The notes: generated from the letters alone by a model not told the origin. 13,646 nucleotides of DNA from Candidatus Dormiibacterota bacterium (GCA_003170875.1 PMYJ01000146.1:8495-22140), one strand, 5' to 3'. Shown: positions 1 to 7,765, counted from the stretch's first letter. Numbers and translations are program-made.

Positions 1-435
1 GAGCACATCCACGACTCCCCGCAGCTCAACTGCCGCACCCTCTTCGCCACCCACTACCACGAGCTGACCGCGCTCGCCGATCACCTCCCGCGAGTGGTCA
101 ACGCGCGCGTGGAGGTGATGGAGGAGGGGGAGACGGTCACCTTCCTCCACCTCATCCGCCCGGGGGGCGCCGACCGCTCGTACGGGATCCAGGTCGCCAA
201 ATTGGCCGGGCTGCCCGCCAGCCTGCTGGCCCGGGCTCGGGAGATCCTCGGCGAGCTCGAATTGCATCGCCCGATCGAGGCCGACCACCCCGGACCGGCC
301 CAGCTGGACCTGGGACTGGGCACGCCGCCCGCCCACCCGGTGCTCGACGAGCTGGCCGAGCTGGACCTCGACGATCTCACCCCGCGGGAGGCCCTCAGCA
401 AGCTCGCCGAGCTGCAGGAGCGGATGGGCCGGTGA
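1..435 (+). CDS. mutS: DNA mismatch repair protein MutS, C-terminal fragment
   Basis: This is the last 144 codons of MutS, the mismatch-recognition ATPase that recruits MutL. The gene is cut by the left edge of the window and stays open in frame 1 from the first base. The family motif FATHYHEL lies near residues 15-22 of the fragment. It belongs to the end of the ATPase domain, where the His follows the Walker B region. It is followed by the highly conserved RSYGIQVAKLAGLP block, usually KSYGIHVAKLAGLP. A short helical tail (LAELQERMGR at the very end) corresponds to the C-terminal dimerisation region. The TGA stop overlaps the GTG start of mutL by four bases (GTGA), so the two genes are translationally coupled in one mutSL operon. 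Walker A and the mismatch-binding domains lie outside the window. Confidence 0.97.
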   Translation, partial: EHIHDSPQLNCRTLFATHYHELTALADHLPRVVNARVEVMEEGETVTFLHLIRPGGADRSYGIQVAKLAGLPASLLARAREILGELELHRPIEADHPGPAQLDLGLGTPPAHPVLDELAELDLDDLTPREALSKLAELQERMGR

Positions 436-2231
436 CCGCCCCGATCCGCCTCCTCCCCCCGCAGGTGGCCGACGCCATCGCGGCCGGGGAGGTCGTCGAA
501 CGGCCCGCCGCCGCCGTCAAGGAGCTCTGCGAGAACGCGCTCGACGCCGGGGCCACCCGTGTCGACGTCGACCTGGAGGGCGGCGGTTTGGTGCGCATCG
601 TGGTGGCCGACGACGGCGCCGGCATCCCGGGTGACCAGCTCCGTCTGGCGGTCGCCCGCCACGCCACCTCCAAGCTCGAGACCGTGGACGACCTGGCCCG
701 GGTCCGGAGCCTCGGCTTCCGGGGAGAGGCGCTGGCCAGCATCGCCGCCGTCAGCGACCTCCGGATCACCAGCCGCACCGCCGGAGAGGACGGCGCCTGG
801 CTGTTGCACTCCCGGGCCGGCGAGATCCTGGAGCATCGGGCGGCGGCTCGTGCCCCGGGCACGACGGTTGAGGTCTGCGACCTCTTCCACAACACGCCGG
901 CCCGCCTTGCCTTCCTCCGCAGCGAGCGCAGCGAGTCGGCGGCCGCGGTGCGCGCCGTCTCCGATCTGGCCCTCACCCATCCCGAGGTCGGCTTCAGCTG
1001 CAGGAGCGACGACCGATTGGCGCTGCGCAGCCCCGGGGGCAGCCTGATCGACACGGCGGCCGCGGTCTTCGGCCGTGACGCCGGGGAGCTGATCGCCGTG
1101 GAGGGTCCCGGCGAGATCGCCGTGAGCGGTCTGATCAGCGAACCGCGCAGCCACCGCGGGACCAGGACGGGGCTCGTCATCGTGATCAACCGGCGCCGCG
1201 TCCACAACCGCGCCCTGGTGGTGGCGGTGGAGGAGGCGTACGCGGGATTGCTGCCCGTGGGCCGCCATCCCTTCGGGGTGGTGGAGGTGACCCTGGATAC
1301 GGCCATGGTCGACGTCAACGTCCACCCCACCAAGCGCGAGGTCCGCCTCCGCGAAGAGGGCCGGGTATTCACCGCCGTCCAGCGCGCCTGCTGGGCGGCA
1401 TTGCAAGAGGCCCGTCTCGGCGTGGCGGGGATCCGCCGGCCCCAGCTCGAGGGCGGCGGGTCCGGCGCACCCGGCAGCGGCGAGCCGGAGTTGGAGCTGC
1501 GGGAGGGCCCGGGCAGTCGAAGCGTGGAGCTCTGGCCCCACGCTCTGAGGGAGGCGGCAGGGCGGGTGGCGGACCGCGACGACGCCGCGCCGATCACCGG
1601 TCGCGAGCAGGCGCAGACCGCCGGTCACCGCCTTGCCGACCTCGCCCCGCTGCGGCCGCTGGCGCAGACCTCCGAGGGATGGCTGGTGGCGGAGTCGCCG
1701 CGCGGCCTGGTCCTCGTCGATCCCCACGCGGCCCACGAGAAGATCCTCTACACCGAACTTCTCGCCGAGGGCGACGCCGCCGTCCGCGAGGGCCGTGCGG
1801 CGACCAGCCAGCTCCTGCTCGTGGACAGCCTGGTGAGCGTGGAACCCGCGGCCGTGGAGCGTCTGTCGGAGACCTTCGACACCCTGGCCGGCCTCGGATT
1901 CCAGCTCGAGCCGTTCGGTCCCGGCCTGATCCGCTGCAGCGCCGTCCCGGCCGCGGCGGCGTCCCTCGACCCGGAGCGGCTGGTCCGCGACCTCCTCGAC
2001 AGCCTCCCGGCAGGCGGCGACGCGCCCGCCCGGCGGCGCCGGCTGGCGGCGCTCACCGCCTGCCACGCCGCCGTCCGCCTCGGCGACCGCCTCGACCCGC
2101 GGGAGCAGCTTCGCCTGCTGGAACGCCTGGTCGTCACCCCCGGCGGGCTGACCTGCCCGCACGGGCGGCCGACGGTCATCGTCCTCGACGACCACAGCCT
2201 GCGGCGCGCCTTCGGCCGCCCCACCCTCTGA
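432..2231 (+). CDS. mutL: DNA mismatch repair protein MutL
   Basis: MutL is the GHKL-ATPase mediator of mismatch repair that links MutS to strand incision. It has 599 residues, normal for the family. All N-terminal ATPase motifs are present: AAGEVVERP (17-25), ENALDAGA (34-41, with the ATP-binding Glu34/Asn35), DDGAGI (60-65), RHATSKL, GFRGEAL and FHNTPARLAFLRS, plus VHPTKREVRL closing the transducer domain. A variable Pro/Gly/Glu-rich linker (about 335-415) precedes the C-terminal dimerisation/endonuclease domain. That domain carries a metal-site motif as DPHAAHEKILYTE (430-442), ACH (543-545), CPHGRP (575-580) and FGR (594-596). These motifs are typical of MutL proteins that nick DNA themselves, as in lineages without MutH. 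The motif departs from the usual DQHA-x2-E-x4-E: Gln is Pro, and the second Glu is Thr with a Glu one residue later. Start is GTG 432, overlapping the mutS stop. Confidence 0.97.
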   Translation: MTAPIRLLPPQVADAIAAGEVVERPAAAVKELCENALDAGATRVDVDLEGGGLVRIVVADDGAGIPGDQLRLAVARHATSKLETVDDLARVRSLGFRGEALASIAAVSDLRITSRTAGEDGAWLLHSRAGEILEHRAAARAPGTTVEVCDLFHNTPARLAFLRSERSESAAAVRAVSDLALTHPEVGFSCRSDDRLALRSPGGSLIDTAAAVFGRDAGELIAVEGPGEIAVSGLISEPRSHRGTRTGLVIVINRRRVHNRALVVAVEEAYAGLLPVGRHPFGVVEVTLDTAMVDVNVHPTKREVRLREEGRVFTAVQRACWAALQEARLGVAGIRRPQLEGGGSGAPGSGEPELELREGPGSRSVELWPHALREAAGRVADRDDAAPITGREQAQTAGHRLADLAPLRPLAQTSEGWLVAESPRGLVLVDPHAAHEKILYTELLAEGDAAVREGRAATSQLLLVDSLVSVEPAAVERLSETFDTLAGLGFQLEPFGPGLIRCSAVPAAAASLDPERLVRDLLDSLPAGGDAPARRRRLAALTACHAAVRLGDRLDPREQLRLLERLVVTPGGLTCPHGRPTVIVLDDHSLRRAFGRPTL

Positions 2232-2271
2232 GCGGTCCTCGCTGGGCCGGCGTGATCTCGGGCTGGGCGTG

Positions 2272-2313
2272 AACCTCCCGAGGGAATGCACCTCCCACGT
2301 CGGCCAACCTCCC
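2272..2313 (+). promoter_or_regulatory. three 17-bp-spaced direct repeats (candidate operator) upstream of the BTAD regulator
   Basis: The octamer (A/C)ACCTCCC occurs at 2272-2279, 2289-2296 and 2306-2313, so the start-to-start distance is exactly 17 bp twice. The sequence between the copies is not conserved. The third copy runs into a perfect 10-bp palindrome CCCAGCTGGG (2311-2320). The array lies in the 171-bp gap between mutL and the large BTAD regulator and ends 89 bp before that gene's start. BTAD/SARP regulators are known to bind short direct repeats, usually with 11- or 22-bp periodicity, so an autoregulatory site is a reasonable guess. The 17-bp period is not the classical one. Confidence 0.4.
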
Positions 2314-2352
2314 AGCTGGGGTCGGGTATCAACTAGCCATCCCTGCCGGGCT

Positions 2353-2382
2353 GTGCCACGCTTTGGTGCGCAGGCGTACGCT
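2353..2382 (+). promoter_or_regulatory. possible promoter of the BTAD regulator
   Basis: A -35-like GTGCCA (2353-2358) and a -10-like TACGCT (2377-2382) are separated by 18 bp. Each is a partial match to the sigma-70 consensus. The same TACGCT hexamer serves as the proposed -10 of the SOS-type LysM gene elsewhere in the window. Transcription would start about 13 bases before ATG 2403, just upstream of a weak GAGG ribosome site (2395-2398). Confidence 0.25.
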
Positions 2383-2402
2383 CACCGCAGGCCCGAGGTT
2401 CG

Positions 2403-5400
2403 ATGGATCAAACCCCCATCGCCAAGATGCTGCCGCCCGCGCGGCCGGCGACTTGCATCGCGCGCCCCTCGCTCGTGAGCCGCCTGGAGGAGGTGCTCAG
2501 CCGGCGGTTGACCACCGTGGTCGCGGCGGCCGGGTATGGCAAGTCGACGCTCCTCGCGTCGTGGTGGGAGCTGGCTCCGTGCGCCTGGTACACGGCCGAC
2601 CACACCGACCGTGAGATGCCGTCGCTGGCGCGCCGGCTCCTCGACTCCCTCCGGCTCCGCGTCCCCGAGCTGCGCAGTGCGCTGGCCCTCGCGCTCGAGG
2701 GATTCTCCAGCCCCGAGGCCGATCTCTCCGCCCATGCCGACGCCCTGGGTTCACGTCTCGCCCAGGTCCTGGAGGAGCACGTCGCGGGCGAGCTCCTCCT
2801 GGTCATCGACGATGTGGACGAGCTCGGCGCCGCGAGCCCCTCTGCGCGACTGGTCGAGGCCCTCTGCCGGCACGCTCCTCCAGGGCTTCACCTGGTCCTG
2901 GCCGGTCGCACCCGTCCCCCGTTTCCCGTGGAGCGGCTGCGCGGCCGGGGACAGCTCCTGGAGATCGGAGAGGACCAGCTCGCCTTCACGACTGAGGAGG
3001 TCGCCGGCCTCGTCGAGGAGCGGTTGGGCACGGGGATGCCCGGGCTGCCCGAGCGTCTGCACCACCTGGCCGGGGGCTGGCCCGCGGCCGTGATCATGGC
3101 AGTGGAGGCGCTGCGCGCGACCCCGCCGGATTCCCGGCAGACGGTGATGACCAGCCTCGACCGGACGCGGACGCCGCTCTTCGCCTACCTTGCCGAGGAG
3201 GTCTTTGCCCACCAACCGGCCGGGGTGCGGGAGCTGGTCAGCCGGGTGGCGATCCTCGACCAGTTCACACCCGAGCTCTGCGATGCCGTGGGGATGGCGG
3301 ACTCGCGCGCCGTCGTGGCCGACCTGGCGCGCCAGAGCCTCTTTGTGGAGAGACGGCAGGATGGGACGCTGGCGCTGCGCCCGCTGATCCGTGAGTACGC
3401 CCTGGAGCACCTCCCCCTGCCCGCGGCGGTCGCGACCGAGCTGCAGCTCGCCGCCGCCGGCTGGCTGAGCCAGAGCGGCGACCTGTCAGCGGCGATCCGG
3501 ATTCTGCTCAACGCCGGTGCCACGGAGCGTCTGGCCGCCCTCATGGAGGAGCAGGGAGCCGCACTCCTGGCCTCCGGGCACGTCGCCGCGGTGCTCGACG
3601 CCTGCCGTGCCATCCCGACGACCCTCCGCACGGATGCGATCGAGCAGCTGGACGGTGAGGCCCGCCAGATCCAGGGGGACTGGATGGGGGCGCTCAACTG
3701 CTTCGAACGGCTCGCCAGCGGCGACGAGCAGCTGCCGGCGCGACTCGCCTGGCGGATCGGGCTCCTCCACTACCTCCGCGGACATGTGGACACCGCCCTG
3801 GACGTCTACCGCCAGGGCCTCCACGACTCCGGCGCCGACCCGGTCGAGATGGCGCTGCTGCTCGCCTGGACGGCCACCGCGCACTGGCTTCGCGGTGACA
3901 TCGACGACTGTCGCAGCCTAGCCGCGCGCGCGCTGGAGGCGGCCACCGCCTGCGGCGACCGCCGCGCCCTTGCCGCCGCCCACACCGTGCTGGCAATGCT
4001 GGGAGCGCAGGACGGCGATCGGCGTGCCAACGACGCTCATTACTTGCTGGCGCTCCGGGCGGCCGAGGACGCGGCCGACATCCTCCAGACCGTCCGCATC
4101 CGGACCAACCGGGCCTCCCATTTCCTGGAGGAGGGGAGCTACCCGGAGGCACTGCAGGAGCTGGATGTCGCGGTCCGGCTGGCCGAGCTCACCTCCTTCG
4201 CCAACTTCCACGCCCTCAGCCTCTGCAACCGCGGGGAGACGAGGTTGCGGATGGGGCTGCTCGACGAGGCCCTGGTGGACCTCGAGGCGTCCCGCGCACG
4301 TTATCGGCAGATCGGCTCTGACATGGTCGCCTACCCGCTCTGCCTGATCGGCGAGGTCCACCGGGAGCGGGGCAACCTCGCTCAGGCCCGAGCGGCGTAC
4401 GAGGAGGCCGAGGGGCTCGCGCAGCTCTCGGGTGACCAGCAGGCGCTGGTCCCGGCCCTCGCCGGCCTGGCGACGGTGCTGGCCGCGGACGACCCGCAGC
4501 GGGCGCGGGAGCTGGCGCAGCGGGCTGTCGCGGCGGGCACCGGTCTCGACTACGTCTCCGCTGTGCTGGCGGCCGGCTGGGTGGCGGCTGTCACCGGCGA
4601 CCTGGCCGGTGCCGCCGGGATAGCGGAGACCGCCGCCAGCGCGGCTCGGACCCGCCGGGATCGCGCCGGACTCGCGGACGCCCTGGCCCTCGCCGCCCTG
4701 AGCGCTGCGCGGCCGGCACGCGAGGCCCACCGGCTGCGCGAAGCGCGTGCCATCTGGCGCGAGATCGGCAACGTCCTGGGGGAGGCCAAGGTGGAGCTGG
4801 CCCTGGCGGTCGTCGAGCCAGGATCGGGATCGTCGTCGCAACGCCGGCGGGCGGAGCGGACGTTGGCGGGATTGGGGGTGCATGGCCACCGCGGGGGCAG
4901 CGCCGCCGCCGGGCTGCTGGCGCTGGTGAGCGGCGGGCATCTGAGCGGCGTCCGCATCGAGTCCCTCGGCGGGTTCGCCGTGCTCCGTGGCGGCGAGCCG
5001 GTCCGGCTCTCCGAATGGCAGTCGAAGCGCGCCCGCGAGCTCCTTAAGCTGCTGGTCGCGCGACGCGGCCGCCCGGCGACCCGCGCCTATCTCATGGAGA
5101 CCATGTGGCCCGACGAGGACTCCGATCGCGTGGCCAATCGGCTCTCCGTGGCCCTGACCACGATCCGCGGCGTGCTCGACCCCGAGCGGCGGTCGGCCGA
5201 GGAGTGCCTGGTCGCCGACAAGGATTCCGTCGCCCTGAACGTCGGGGCGATCGACATCGACCTCGAGGGGTTCCTCACCACGGCGGCGGGGGGTCTGGCG
5301 AGCCTCCGGGGGGGGGACACCGAGGCGGCGCTGCCCACCCTCGAGGCCGCGGCCGCCGCGTACCGCGGAGACTTCCTCGAGGAGAACGCCTACGACGACT

Positions 5401-5729
5401 GGGCCATCCCCGCCCGCGAGGAGGCGCGGGCGGCTTACGTCGCCGTCAGTCGTGCGCTCGCCCTCCAGGCCTCCCAGGGCCATGACCCGGATGGGGCGGT
5501 GCCCCACCTGCTGCGCATCCTGGAGATCGATCGGTACGACGAGCCCGCACATCTCGAGCTGGTGACCGCGCTGGCCGGCGCCGGCAGGCACGGCGAGGCC
5601 CATCGCCATTACCTCAACTACCGGCGCGCCATGGGCGAGCTGGACGTTGAGCCGGCTCCGTTCCCCGGCGGGCGCGCGCCGGTGGCGCATCCGGCGGCAC
5701 CCCCACCCTCTCCATTCACACATCCTTAA
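2403..5729 (+). CDS. MalT-like signal-transduction ATPase with C-terminal winged helix and BTAD (SARP-type regulator)
   Basis: This is a large cytoplasmic transcription regulator of 1108 residues. Residues 1-50 resemble MalT/LuxR-LAL proteins, with Walker A AAAGYGKST (41-49). Walker B is LLLVIDDVD, ending near 139, and LVLAGRTRPP is a sensor-like strand. Residues of about 350-820 are Ala/Leu-rich helical repeats that read as a TPR solenoid, which in MalT relatives is the ligand-sensing part. From about 850 the effector is not a LuxR helix-turn-helix. It is an OmpR/PhoB-type winged helix (IESLGGFAVLRGGEPV through RLSVALTTIRGVLDP) followed by a BTAD domain of about 955-1090, ending in YRRAMGELDVEP. 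Module order (ATPase-TPR-wHTH-BTAD) is the reverse of AfsR, where the SARP part is N-terminal. Start is ATG 2403 with a weak GAGG. The regulon and inducer are unknown. The gene stands alone between the mutSL operon and the small-protein/lipoprotein pair. ORFs opposite it are GC-driven shadows. Confidence 0.88.
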   Translation: MDQTPIAKMLPPARPATCIARPSLVSRLEEVLSRRLTTVVAAAGYGKSTLLASWWELAPCAWYTADHTDREMPSLARRLLDSLRLRVPELRSALALALEGFSSPEADLSAHADALGSRLAQVLEEHVAGELLLVIDDVDELGAASPSARLVEALCRHAPPGLHLVLAGRTRPPFPVERLRGRGQLLEIGEDQLAFTTEEVAGLVEERLGTGMPGLPERLHHLAGGWPAAVIMAVEALRATPPDSRQTVMTSLDRTRTPLFAYLAEEVFAHQPAGVRELVSRVAILDQFTPELCDAVGMADSRAVVADLARQSLFVERRQDGTLALRPLIREYALEHLPLPAAVATELQLAAAGWLSQSGDLSAAIRILLNAGATERLAALMEEQGAALLASGHVAAVLDACRAIPTTLRTDAIEQLDGEARQIQGDWMGALNCFERLASGDEQLPARLAWRIGLLHYLRGHVDTALDVYRQGLHDSGADPVEMALLLAWTATAHWLRGDIDDCRSLAARALEAATACGDRRALAAAHTVLAMLGAQDGDRRANDAHYLLALRAAEDAADILQTVRIRTNRASHFLEEGSYPEALQELDVAVRLAELTSFANFHALSLCNRGETRLRMGLLDEALVDLEASRARYRQIGSDMVAYPLCLIGEVHRERGNLAQARAAYEEAEGLAQLSGDQQALVPALAGLATVLAADDPQRARELAQRAVAAGTGLDYVSAVLAAGWVAAVTGDLAGAAGIAETAASAARTRRDRAGLADALALAALSAARPAREAHRLREARAIWREIGNVLGEAKVELALAVVEPGSGSSSQRRRAERTLAGLGVHGHRGGSAAAGLLALVSGGHLSGVRIESLGGFAVLRGGEPVRLSEWQSKRARELLKLLVARRGRPATRAYLMETMWPDEDSDRVANRLSVALTTIRGVLDPERRSAEECLVADKDSVALNVGAIDIDLEGFLTTAAGGLASLRGGDTEAALPTLEAAAAAYRGDFLEENAYDDWAIPAREEARAAYVAVSRALALQASQGHDPDGAVPHLLRILEIDRYDEPAHLELVTALAGAGRHGEAHRHYLNYRRAMGELDVEPAPFPGGRAPVAHPAAPPPSPFTHP

Positions 5730-5764
5730 GGCCACCCAAAGAGCCGCGACTAGGCTGCCGCGTC

Positions 5765-5971
5765 ATGGAGACCTTCATGGTGCGGGTCTGGAAGCTCGAC
5801 AACGGCGAGCGCTCGGATGGCGTGCGTGGGGTGGCGGTGCATCTCGGTTCGGGACGTGAGATCACTTTCTCCGAACCGGGACGGCTGATCGCATTCCTGG
5901 GCGAGGCCGCCGTTGCGGAAGACGGGTCCGCATCCATGGAGAACGCTTCGCAAGACCTGGATCAGGAGTAG
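5765..5971 (+). CDS. small conserved-looking protein (hypothetical)
   Basis: This encodes a small soluble protein of 68 residues, or 64 if translation starts at the fifth codon. I cannot name it. Its core, beginning VRVWKLDNGERSDGVRGV and continuing VHLGSGREITFSEPGRLIAFL, has a recognisable pattern. An (V/I)R(V/I)W strand is followed by 'GVVxHxxSGRexxF' and a Leu-rich helix ending in FL. I associate this with short uncharacterised proteins in Chloroflexota and Actinomycetota. The start is ambiguous. ATG 5765 has no clear ribosome site. ATG 5777 has GGAG at 5767-5770 with a 6-base spacer, which is ideal, so 5777 may be the true start. The stop is 6 bases before the lipoprotein start, and the lipoprotein's AGGAG overlaps it, so the two are very probably co-transcribed. 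There is no signal peptide. Confidence 0.6.
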   Translation: METFMVRVWKLDNGERSDGVRGVAVHLGSGREITFSEPGRLIAFLGEAAVAEDGSASMENASQDLDQE

Positions 5972-5977
5972 AGAGCC

Positions 5978-6442
5978 ATGAGAATTCGCAGCTTCGTTCC
6001 GTTGCTGGCCGGGCTGGCCGCCGTCTCGCTGGCGGCGTGCGGCTCCACATCGAGCTCCCCGACCCAGTCCTCCTCCAGTTCCACCACCGCGTCCGCGCCG
6101 CCAGCGGCCACCTCGATACCGGCCACCGCCACGGCCACCCCCACGGCGACTGCCAGCGGGCCGCTGTCGGGGACGTGGTCAGGGTCCTACACCGGCGCCT
6201 TCAGCGGCACATTCACCCTCACCTGGCAGGAGTCGTCGTCGAAGCTCAGCGGCACCATCGACCTCTCACCCGGTGGCACCGAGACCCTCACCGGGACCGT
6301 CAACGGCAGCAGCATTCAGTTTGGGTTCGTCGGCTCGGAGTCGATCACGTATACGGGCACGGTCTCGGGCAGTTCGATGTCCGGCAGCTACCAGGTCCAG
6401 GGCGCAGGCAGCGGCTCCTGGACCGCCAGCCAGACCTCCTGA
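5978..6442 (+). CDS. secreted lipoprotein with Ser/Thr-rich linker and beta-rich domain
   Basis: This is an exported lipoprotein of 154 residues. A short basic n-region (MRIR) and a hydrophobic stretch (residues 6-20) lead to a lipobox ending SLAAC, with Cys21 as the lipidation site. The anchor is on the outer face of the membrane. Residues 22-62 are a low-complexity Ser/Thr/Ala/Pro linker. Residues 63-152 alternate Gly, Ser, Thr and aromatic residues in strand-like segments (GTWSGSYTG, GTFTLTW, KLSGTIDL, SITYTGTVSG, MSGSYQV, GSWTAS). This fits a small beta-barrel or beta-sandwich resembling lipocalin-like domains of unknown function. No catalytic motif is visible. AGGAG (5964-5968) lies 9 bases before ATG 5978 and overlaps the stop of the preceding small gene, so the start is well supported. 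Function is unknown. Confidence 0.75.
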   Translation: MRIRSFVPLLAGLAAVSLAACGSTSSSPTQSSSSSTTASAPPAATSIPATATATPTATASGPLSGTWSGSYTGAFSGTFTLTWQESSSKLSGTIDLSPGGTETLTGTVNGSSIQFGFVGSESITYTGTVSGSSMSGSYQVQGAGSGSWTASQTS

Positions 6443-6451
6443 GCCCGCCAT

Positions 6452-6487
6452 CGGGGGCGGCACCGTGCAGCTGACCAGCCGCCCCCG
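6452..6487 (+). terminator. GC hairpin after the lipoprotein gene
   Basis: The 9-bp arms CGGGGGCGG (6452-6460) and CCGCCCCCG (6479-6487) are perfectly complementary around an 18-base loop. The hairpin begins 10 bases after the lipoprotein stop. No T-run follows, so it is at best a GC-type, non-canonical terminator. The rest of the 6443-6657 gap shows no gene I can support. Confidence 0.35.
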
Positions 6488-6657
6488 GCGCCGGCCTGGT
6501 CCGGGGGTGGTCCTGGTCGTCACCGTGGCCCATTTATTGGGGCCGCGCGGGTCGTCGCGGGCGCGAGCTCCGACGGCCCGTCGCGGACCCGCAGCTTGAC
6601 CGGCGCCGGCGGGAGGACACAGGCGCCGGGCTGTGCCGCCCCAGGCCGGCTCGCTCG

Positions 6658-7635
6658 ATGCAGCAAGCTACGGAGATGACCGCCGACCCGGGTCGGGAAC
6701 GCGCGCTCCCGGCCACGCCTCTCACCATCGCCGTGGTGGGAGCGACCGCGACCGGGAAGACCGCGCTGGCAGTCGGACTGGCCCGGAGTATCGGCGCCGC
6801 CGAGCTCGTCAACGCCGACTCGCGCCAGGTGCTGCGCGGGCTCCCCATCGGCACCAACACGCCCGGTCCCGCGGACCTCGACGGCGTGCGCTGCCACCTC
6901 CTGGCCATCACCGACCCCGGTCGGCTCTTCTCGGTCGCCGACTGGTTGGCGGCAGCGCGAGACTGTCTCGCCGACCTGGACGCCCGCAGGGTGCGGCCGA
7001 TCATCGTCGGTGGCACGGGCCTCTATGTGCGAGCCCTGCTGGACGGCCTCGAGCTGGACGGTGCTCCGCCCGACCCGGCCCGCCGGGCGGCCCTCAACAC
7101 GAGGGCCGCCAGCCCCGAGGGGCTCGCCGGGCTGGCCGGCGAGCTCAAGCGGCGCGATCCGGAAGGTGCCGCCGGCATCGACCTCCGCAACCCCCGCCGC
7201 GTGGTGCGGGCCCTGGAGATCGTCGAGGCACGCGGCAGCCTCGCGGGCCGGCACCGGGGTGGCGCCATCCGTCCGAGCATCAGGATCGGCCTGGACGCGA
7301 CGCCCGAGCTGCACCGTGGATGGATCGCCGAGCGGGCGCGCGCGATGATGGCCGGCGGCCTGCTCGACGAGACGGCCGCGGCGCTCGCGCGGGGGGTGCC
7401 CCCGAAGGCGCTGGACGGCTCCGGCATCGGCTACCGGGAAGCGCTCGCGGTGCTGGACGGGACGCTGTCCGCCGCCGAGGCCGTCGACGAGATCGTCCGC
7501 AGGACCGCCCGCTACGCCAAGGCCCAGCGCACCTGGTTCCGCGCCGACCGGAGCGTCGTCTGGCTCCCGCGGGAGAGGGGAGACGATCTCGACGAGCTGG
7601 TCACGAGGGCGGTCGCGCTCGCTGCGGGGCGCTGA
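6658..7635 (+). CDS. miaA: tRNA dimethylallyltransferase MiaA
   Basis: MiaA transfers a dimethylallyl group from dimethylallyl diphosphate to N6 of A37 in tRNAs that read UNN codons. It has 325 residues, about the family length. The P-loop is GATATGKT (28-35). The substrate-site block is NADSRQVLRGLPIGT (52-66), where Asp54 is the conserved acid. FSVADWLAAA and PIIVGGTGLYVRALLDG (the 'VGGTGLY' signature) follow. The C-terminal tRNA-binding block is ARYAKAQRTWFR. Departures from common sequences are Leu for Tyr in DSRQVY, GTNTP for GTAKP, and GVRCHLL for GVPHHLI. Start is uncertain: neither ATG 6658 nor ATG 6676 has a well-placed ribosome site, although GGGAGG lies at 6611-6616. In many bacteria miaA lies just after mutL (with hfq/hflX). 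Here about 4.4 kb separates them and lexA follows 130 bp later. Confidence 0.95.
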   Translation: MQQATEMTADPGRERALPATPLTIAVVGATATGKTALAVGLARSIGAAELVNADSRQVLRGLPIGTNTPGPADLDGVRCHLLAITDPGRLFSVADWLAAARDCLADLDARRVRPIIVGGTGLYVRALLDGLELDGAPPDPARRAALNTRAASPEGLAGLAGELKRRDPEGAAGIDLRNPRRVVRALEIVEARGSLAGRHRGGAIRPSIRIGLDATPELHRGWIAERARAMMAGGLLDETAAALARGVPPKALDGSGIGYREALAVLDGTLSAAEAVDEIVRRTARYAKAQRTWFRADRSVVWLPRERGDDLDELVTRAVALAAGR

Positions 7636-7674
7636 ACCCCGCCCTTCTCCCGTCATCCCGGCGGCCCCGAGACC

Positions 7675-7702
7675 GAACATACGTCAGGAACATCCGTTTG
7701 CG
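7675..7702 (+). promoter_or_regulatory. LexA operator(s) of the lexA gene (SOS box)
   Basis: GAAC-ATCC-GTTT at 7688-7699, followed by GC, matches the core of the Gram-positive SOS box CGAACRNRYGTTYC closely. It overlaps the proposed -35 of lexA. A weaker half-matched copy, CGAAC-ATAC-GTCA (7674-7686), lies 13 bp upstream. The same extended pattern GAAC-N4-GTTTGC recurs twice upstream of the LysM gene in this window. LexA autoregulation is established knowledge. The assignment of these bases is from pattern matching. Confidence 0.65.
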
Positions 7703-7726
7703 TTTCGGCGCCGGCCATGCTACAGT
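7698..7726 (+). promoter_or_regulatory. lexA promoter
   Basis: The -35 TTGCGT (7698-7703) and -10 TACAGT (7721-7726) are separated by exactly 17 bp. The start point would be near 7733, about 33 bases before ATG 7766. The LexA box at 7688-7699 overlaps the -35, so bound LexA would exclude RNA polymerase. The leader carries AGGTGA (7750-7755), 10 bases before the start codon. Confidence 0.55.
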
Positions 7727-7765
7727 CGGGCCTGCCCCGACACGCTGAGAGGTGAGACAGACGAC

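Noticed and set aside
81..2291. 736-residue open frame on the minus strand opposite mutS/mutL
   Set aside because: It is antisense to unmistakable MutS and MutL coding sequence. Its Arg/Gly/Ala/Asp-rich composition is what high-GC third positions generate, and it has no recognisable domain.
2390..2425. tRNA-like string (GGTTCGAT followed by AAACCCCC) at the start of the BTAD regulator
   Set aside because: No acceptor, D or anticodon stem can be built around it, and it overlaps the start of a supported CDS.
3918..5735. 605-residue open frame on the minus strand opposite the BTAD regulator
   Set aside because: It is a shadow of a clearly coding frame. It has low-complexity Arg/Gly/Gln composition and no motif or start signal.
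6266..6599. Short frames on both strands over the end of the lipoprotein and the gap before miaA
   Set aside because: Composition is Arg/Pro/Ala-biased, they overlap a supported gene, and no ribosome site or conserved pattern was found.
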